Assembly: GCF_010894405.1 (NCBI RefSeq)
Contig: NZ_JAAIYA010000038.1
Location: 1 to 64,000 of the forward strand
DNA from: Pyxidicoccus caerfyrddinensis
GTDB taxonomy: Bacteria > Myxococcota > Myxococcia > Myxococcales > Myxococcaceae
Reading direction: 5' to 3'
DNA: 64,000 bases
Position numbers and translations under genes: made by a program. Shown here in pieces: positions 59,900 through 64,000 of the stretch; within the stretch, counting starts at the first letter, position 1; every line of letters begins with the position of its first letter. The notes under the pieces are model-generated. The model made no database searches. It was given only the letters and a program-made list of their open reading frames with translations, and was not told the DNA's origin.

Positions 59900-60841
59900 T
59901 CAATCGAGGAGCAGCTCGGCGGTCACGAGATGTGGCCGCCCGAGCTCCTCGGCGCCGAAGGCCAACGCGTAGAGGCCACTCGACACACGCTCGAGGAAGC
60001 CCCACTCCCAGATGGCCTGTTCATCGACGCCGGTGTGGCTCGCCAGCAGATGGCAATACCTCCGGGCCAGCGTGGGGGCGTCTCCCGCGAGCAGCTCGGA
60101 GCACCAGCTGCGCAGGACCACACCCAGGTCGTACGCCGGCTCGGCGAGAAACCCGTCCGGGTCGACGAAGACGAAGCCCTGTTCCGCGCCAGCTCTCGGT
60201 GTCTTCACCTGAAGCGCGTTCGCAGGGTGCGGATCGCCGTGGACGAGCACGGTCCGTCCAGGCTCTGCCGCGGCAACCCGTCGCTCGGCGAACCGCAGCG
60301 CCTGGCTGAACACCGCAGGCGGGCAGGGCCGCTCGAGCTCCACCCACAGCCGGCTCACCAGTGCGTACAACTCGCGCGCCTTCGCTTCCACGGCCGTCTG
60401 GGTCGGCTCGACCAGGGGCGGTACCTCCCACGCCCGCGTGAGCAGGGTGCCCAGCGTTTCGAGCTGACGCTCCACGGGCATCCCGAGCTGCTCCATCGAC
60501 GGCCCCAGGGCCTCGAGCAGGATTGCGTAGTGGTCGAGGTCCGCCCCGAGCAGACGGGCGTAGCCACGACCTCGCGCGCGTTCGAGCACCTGGGCCTGAA
60601 CCCGGAAGAGCGGGTCGGGGAGTGCGACCTTGAGGACGACTTCTCCGCCGTCAGCCGTCTGCGCCCGCGCGACGAAGGCCGCGGTCCCACCTTCGAGCGC
60701 CTCGCCGACCGTCATCGACCATCGCTCCTCGAGGCCCGCAAGGACCTCGGGCAGTCCCGCCAACCACGCTTCGCCATCCCTGCCGAGGCTGGTGGCCTTC
60801 TGTCGAACCAGCGCAGGCACCTTCAACGGTTGCTCAGCCAT
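59900..60841 (-). CDS. aminoglycoside 6-phosphotransferase/hydroxyurea-kinase-like protein
   Basis: A 313-residue cytoplasmic kinase of the APH(6)/streptomycin 6-kinase family. Motifs: WSMTVGEALEGGTAAFVARA (nucleotide-binding strand region), VVLKVALPD (Lys), VLVHGDPHPANAL (catalytic HGDxHxxN, near 203) and FVDPDGFLAEPAYDLGVVLR (Mg-binding Asp). It phosphorylates a small hydroxylated molecule with ATP. It converges on the desaturase with 33 bases between. Start at 60841 fits; an AT-rich stretch lies upstream. Confidence 0.85.
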   Translation of the reverse strand: MAEQPLKVPALVRQKATSLGRDGEAWLAGLPEVLAGLEERWSMTVGEALEGGTAAFVARAQTADGGEVVLKVALPDPLFRVQAQVLERARGRGYARLLGADLDHYAILLEALGPSMEQLGMPVERQLETLGTLLTRAWEVPPLVEPTQTAVEAKARELYALVSRLWVELERPCPPAVFSQALRFAERRVAAAEPGRTVLVHGDPHPANALQVKTPRAGAEQGFVFVDPDGFLAEPAYDLGVVLRSWCSELLAGDAPTLARRYCHLLASHTGVDEQAIWEWGFLERVSSGLYALAFGAEELGRPHLVTAELLLD

Positions 60842-60854
60842 GAAGGCGTCCCGC

Positions 60855-60905
60855 CTATTTTCTTGACTGTTGATAATTTGAGACACTAAAGAGGGAATTT
60901 CGGGT
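60855..60905. promoter_or_regulatory. AT-rich divergent promoter region
   Basis: A short run of low GC between the kinase and M23 genes with a plus-strand TTGACT (60863-60868). No fully convincing -10 element at correct spacing is seen, but the composition contrasts with the rest of the window and likely holds promoters for one or both genes. Confidence 0.35.
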
Positions 60906-61029
60906 ATTCGCGTTTGCCACGTTTCACCTGGGTCCAGGAATGCCCCTGTCGCGCGGGGCCGCAGGGAGTCGCGCGGGAAGGGGCTGGTAGCAGCAGTCCA
61001 CGCAGCGTAACCCCCGGAGGAAGCACCGC

Positions 61030-61575
61030 ATGAATCGGAAGTCCTTGATGTTCGCCGTGGTGGCAATGGTGGTGGCAGGCTGGGCCAGCACGGTCACCGC
61101 CGCGACCGCGAACGGGCCCATTTGTGAGACGTCGGCCTGGGTGAATTCGACCACGTATTACAATTGCAACGGTGGCAGCCACACCGCGCTCGATATCGGC
61201 AACGCCAGCTGCAACGAGTGGAACCACCGCGGCATGCTGGTGGGCAATTACTACTACTCGTACGCGGGCGGCTGTGCGGCCGCGTGCAACGGCTCCACCT
61301 GCAACGGCGGCGCTGGCAACTACTACACGGTGACGGGCGGCAGCGGCTGGAACTTCCGCCAGCTGCACTTCATCAACAACGTGAGCTCCGGCTCGAAGAC
61401 GTGCGACCGCTGCGCGCTGGGTCTGGTGGGCGGCACGGGCAGCGCCACCGGCCCGCACTCGCACTCCGACAACCGCAACGGCACCACGCGCCACTCGGCC
61501 TGGTACACCAACGTCGGCACCACCTGCGGCAGCAGCGGCTACTGCAACAACCGGGTGGGCGTCCCCACGCTGTAA
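61030..61575 (+). CDS. compact secreted M23-like zinc metallopeptidase
   Basis: A 181-residue exported protein with a signal peptide (MFAVVAMVVAGWASTVTAA). The mature part is Asn/Gly/Cys-rich and has the lysostaphin-type pattern seen in LasA and beta-lytic proteases: HTALDIG (His51, Asp55), QLHF (His113) and ATGPHSHSD (His143, His145). Nine Cys allow several disulfides, with CDRC and CGSSGYC near the end. It should cut Gly-rich cross-bridges of peptidoglycan, plausible in bacterial predation. There is no propeptide, unlike known LasA. Function is inferred from motif order only. Confidence 0.72.
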   Translation: MNRKSLMFAVVAMVVAGWASTVTAATANGPICETSAWVNSTTYYNCNGGSHTALDIGNASCNEWNHRGMLVGNYYYSYAGGCAAACNGSTCNGGAGNYYTVTGGSGWNFRQLHFINNVSSGSKTCDRCALGLVGGTGSATGPHSHSDNRNGTTRHSAWYTNVGTTCGSSGYCNNRVGVPTL

Positions 61576-61592
61576 TTCGTTGAGCTGTTCCC

Positions 61593-61619
61593 CTCCCGCC
61601 CTGGGCTCCAGGGCGGGAG
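61593..61619 (+). terminator. strong hairpin terminator of M23-like gene
   Basis: CTCCCGCCCTGG and CCAGGGCGGGAG pair over 12 bases around a GCT loop, 18 bases after the stop codon. No long U-tract follows. Confidence 0.65.
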
Positions 61620-61693
61620 TCGGGATTCCCCTTCCTCTTCCATCCCGTCTTCGAGCCCGGGGCAGACGCGTCCCGGAGTGGGCTCCTTCCGAC

Positions 61694-62872
61694 ATGACTT
61701 CCCGTCACCTTCCCAGAGCCGCCATCGCGGGCTTTGTCCTCGCCGTCCTCGTCGCGGCCGGCGTGGTGCTGCTGCGGCGCAATGCCTCCTCGTCCCAGGA
61801 CGCCCCACCCATGGCGGCCTCTGGTGCCTCGACCCGGGGCGTGTCTTCGGCGGCGCCCACCGGCCCGGGCCAGCCCGCTCCGTCCGCGAAGAAGGACGGG
61901 CCCCGGGAGCAGATTCCCATGCCCGGGTGCTGGGAGGGGCTGCTGGAGCTCGACAAGACGGCCTCGCTGGACTCGCTGCGCGCGGCGCTGGCGGACGCAA
62001 TCTCAGCCAATGACCGCTTCCTGGCCGAGTACCTGAAGGAGCGGCTCACCGAGGTGGTGGGCAACGACGCCGAGCGCGGCCTCAAGCTGGTGGAGTGGGC
62101 GGCCCAGGCCAACGGGCCGGAGACGACCCTGTACCTGGAGGCCCTCAAGGCCGCGCCGGCCGTGCGCAACCCCGCCGTCTCCGAGCGCCTGCTGAAGCTG
62201 GGCGAGGACAAGAGCGCCCAGATTGCCACCCGCGCCGCGGCCCTGGACACCCTGGAGACGCAGCACCGCTTCACGCCCGAGAGCATCCAGCGGCTCAAGG
62301 CCATTGCCATGGACGTCGACGCGGACTCCGCCGCGTGGCTGGCGACCCGCACGATGGGCCGGGTGATGAAGGAGGACTACGAGCGCACCGGCTCCTATGC
62401 CTCCTACTGGAAGGAGCTGCTCGACATCGGGCAGACGTCCAAGGACCTGGCGGTGCGGCAGCTCGCGCTGGAGATGCCCTCGTACTCCAACCCGCTGTTG
62501 GACAGCGCCTCCGTGGACCAACTGGCCGAGCTGATGAAGACGGACCCGGACCGGCAGGTGCGGGAGATGTCCGCCTTCCGGCTGGCGCGGACCGAGGACC
62601 CGAAGAGGGCGCTGGAGGCCTACCGCGGGGCCTTCGACGGAGAGTCCAGCATCTGCGTGCGCTTCGCGATGATGCTCTACGCGCTGCGGGCCGCCGGGGC
62701 GGACGCGCTCCCCCTGGCGGCGGAGTTCGCGAAGAAGGACCCGCGGCTCCAGCAGGACTACCTGGACTTCAAGGAGCTGTACGCGGCGGGCACCGTGGAC
62801 TGGAGCCGCATCTGGATGAACAAGAAGGAGTACCACGAGTGTGTCGTCGAGGAAGGAGCGCCGCACGAATGA
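61694..62872 (+). CDS. membrane-anchored HEAT-like repeat protein
   Basis: A 392-residue protein with an N-terminal membrane anchor (RAAIAGFVLAVLVAAGVVLL), an Ser/Ala/Pro-rich linker to about residue 75, and helical repeats from there (LLKLGEDKSAQIATRAAALDTL, DLAVRQLALEMPSYSN). It probably faces the periplasm and acts as an adaptor. It overlaps the next gene by four bases and shares the same helical-repeat design. Confidence 0.78.
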   Translation: MTSRHLPRAAIAGFVLAVLVAAGVVLLRRNASSSQDAPPMAASGASTRGVSSAAPTGPGQPAPSAKKDGPREQIPMPGCWEGLLELDKTASLDSLRAALADAISANDRFLAEYLKERLTEVVGNDAERGLKLVEWAAQANGPETTLYLEALKAAPAVRNPAVSERLLKLGEDKSAQIATRAAALDTLETQHRFTPESIQRLKAIAMDVDADSAAWLATRTMGRVMKEDYERTGSYASYWKELLDIGQTSKDLAVRQLALEMPSYSNPLLDSASVDQLAELMKTDPDRQVREMSAFRLARTEDPKRALEAYRGAFDGESSICVRFAMMLYALRAAGADALPLAAEFAKKDPRLQQDYLDFKELYAAGTVDWSRIWMNKKEYHECVVEEGAPHE

Positions 62873-63894
62873 GCACGCCAGGACTGAGGAGCGGAGCGGT
62901 TCGAGGAGGCGTGCGTCGGGCGACGCTGCGCGCGGCGTTGCTGGCCCTGGGGCTGGGGCTCACACCGGGCCTGGCCCTGGCGCAGGACGCGGCGCCCCGG
63001 CCCCGGCAGACGGCCTGCACCGTCGAGGGCATGCTGGAGGATGTCCGGCTCGCGCTGAAGGAGGGCTCTCCGGCCTACCGGCGCTACGTGCGCTTCCGGC
63101 TCAAGGAGGCGGCCATCGCCATGTCGCCGGAGAGGCTGAGCAATGCCGTCATCGAGGAGAGGGATCCCGCGGTGCTGGAGGTGGTGGGCTCGGCCCTGGC
63201 CACCAAGGCCAGCAACGCGCAGACGCCCGAGCTCATCCAGCCGTTGCTGTCGCGAGCCGTCCAGGACGCCGAACCAGGCCTGCGCGCCGCCGCGGTGAAG
63301 GCGCTGCGCGGCGCGCCCTCGGTGGAGTTCATGGCGCAGAACGGTGACGTCGTCACCTACGAGCAGCTCGTCCGCGACTCCTCCCCGGAGGTTCGCCGGG
63401 CGGGGGCGGAGAACCTGGTGTCCGAGAGCGCGGAAATCTACTTCGGCCACCACAAGCCCGTCTCCGAGGCGGCGGTGAAGGCGGCGACGGCCACGAAGGA
63501 CCCCGAGGTGGCCGCGAGGCTGCTGGGCGAGGTCTCCATGGAGGCCGTGGGACACGAGGCGGTGATGGACGTCACCCGGCAGCTGCGCGCGGACGACGTG
63601 GGCGTGCGAGCGGCGGCGGCCCGGGCGCTGGGCGGAGTGCCAGGGCCCGAGGCGGCGGGCGCGCGCCGCGCGCTGGTGGAGCTGTACCGCGGGGACACGG
63701 ACCCGGCGGTGCGCAAGGCGGCGCTGGAGTCGCTGGCCAGGCTGGGGCAGTCCAGTGCGCGGCCGCTACTGGAGTCCCTGCGCGGGGTGGATGCGCGCAT
63801 GGACCCGGAGATCGACGCCTGGCTGGGCGCCATGCAGTACAACCTCCAGGAGTGGGAGTTGCTGCTGCGCGAGAAGCAGCGGCTGCGGAAGTAG
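62869..63894 (+). CDS. exported HEAT-repeat protein
   Basis: A 341-residue protein with a signal peptide (LRAALLALGLGLTPGLALAQ) and HEAT repeats (PGLRAAAVKALRGAP, VGVRAAAARALGGVP, PAVRKAALESLARLG). Coupled to the preceding gene through ATGA and a GGAAGGAG ribosome binding site. The pair is likely to work together at the envelope, but I can name no partner. Confidence 0.83.
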   Translation: MSTPGLRSGAVRGGVRRATLRAALLALGLGLTPGLALAQDAAPRPRQTACTVEGMLEDVRLALKEGSPAYRRYVRFRLKEAAIAMSPERLSNAVIEERDPAVLEVVGSALATKASNAQTPELIQPLLSRAVQDAEPGLRAAAVKALRGAPSVEFMAQNGDVVTYEQLVRDSSPEVRRAGAENLVSESAEIYFGHHKPVSEAAVKAATATKDPEVAARLLGEVSMEAVGHEAVMDVTRQLRADDVGVRAAAARALGGVPGPEAAGARRALVELYRGDTDPAVRKAALESLARLGQSSARPLLESLRGVDARMDPEIDAWLGAMQYNLQEWELLLREKQRLRK

Positions 63895-63909
63895 CCCGCG
63901 AACACCCAA

Positions 63910-63940
63910 GGCCCGGAACCTTTCGATTCCGGGCCCTTCT
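63910..63940. terminator. bidirectional terminator between convergent genes
   Basis: GGCCCGGAA (63910-63918) and TTCCGGGCC (63927-63935) pair perfectly around an eight-base loop, followed by CTTCT on the plus strand. It separates the HEAT gene from the minus-strand gene entering at the right edge. Confidence 0.65.
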
Positions 63941-63946
63941 CATGGG

Positions 63947-64000
63947 TCACTTCGTCTTGAGCAGGCGTTTCTTCACGGCATCCGGGCTGATGTTGTGAAT
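63947..64000 (-). CDS. C-terminal end of a gene beyond the window
   Basis: On the minus strand an open frame enters at the right edge and ends with TGA at 63947. The last residues are HNISPDAVKKRLLKTK, basic and protein-like, and a terminator follows. Too short to assign. Confidence 0.5.
   Translation of the reverse strand: MHNISPDAVKKRLLKTK

Overview
This 64 kb window is high-GC DNA with very dense coding, long antisense shadow frames, many secreted lipoproteins and paired domain-of-unknown-function genes. Together with the Asp/Gly-rich lipoprotein linkers, DUF1592/DUF1552 pair, VIT/vWA lipoprotein, HEAT-repeat proteins and large multidomain synthase, this points to a myxobacterium of the Myxococcaceae (Myxococcus, Corallococcus or Pyxidicoccus type). 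That assignment is inference. I saw no rRNA, tRNA, CRISPR array, insertion sequence or prophage.

Layout. 1-9.2 kb: SGNH hydrolase, TPR protein, a Pro-rich protein of unknown role, a GspE-N-domain protein, an ArsC/Spx-like reductase, a beta-helix lipoprotein, a LysR regulator, an outer-membrane barrel and RpiA. 9.5-15.1 kb: the DUF1592/DUF1552 pair, a membrane metal-dependent hydrolase and a secreted pectinacetylesterase-family enzyme. 15.3-23.1 kb: a membrane-anchored protein, a PAS-GAF histidine kinase, a HelD-like ATPase, a spermidine-synthase-like protein with a signal peptide, a ChaN-like lipoprotein, an AraC regulator and a DUF3703 protein. 23.2-31.8 kb: a GMC oxidoreductase with its small Tat subunit, an M16 protease, a YpfJ-type metallopeptidase, an XRE-cupin regulator coupled to a tiny gene behind an operator array, and a protein that is about 41% methionine. 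32-42.6 kb: a scar of two gene fragments, a giant VIT/vWA lipoprotein, a GH15 glucan hydrolase, an S9 peptidase and an MFS exporter. 42.7-50.5 kb: a DNRLRE lipoprotein, an RsbR-like STAS/sensor pair, an orphan E2 acyltransferase, an intradiol dioxygenase-like protein, a GFA protein and a YCII protein.

50.5-61 kb is the most striking part. It is a compact operon of three genes: (1) ACP-ACP-FabL-like enoyl reductase, (2) a 2,131-residue synthase with order hotdog(LnmK-like)-AT-KS-CLF-KR-DH, and (3) a three-histidine-box membrane desaturase. Together they contain every activity of a complete reductive acyl-elongation cycle. They resemble polyunsaturated-fatty-acid and heterocyst-glycolipid synthases but have an unusual domain order, a shortened decarboxylating-site-dead CLF and an enoyl reductase that lacks its expected catalytic tyrosine. 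A leader with several overlapping inverted repeats precedes the operon. An APH(6)-like small-molecule kinase lies convergently just after it. The last 3 kb holds a minimal secreted M23-type peptidase, two coupled HEAT-repeat proteins, a bidirectional terminator and the last codons of a gene running off the window.

Start sites were chosen from Shine-Dalgarno spacing, signal peptides and family length. Functions are family-level inferences from motifs read by eye; no database search was possible.
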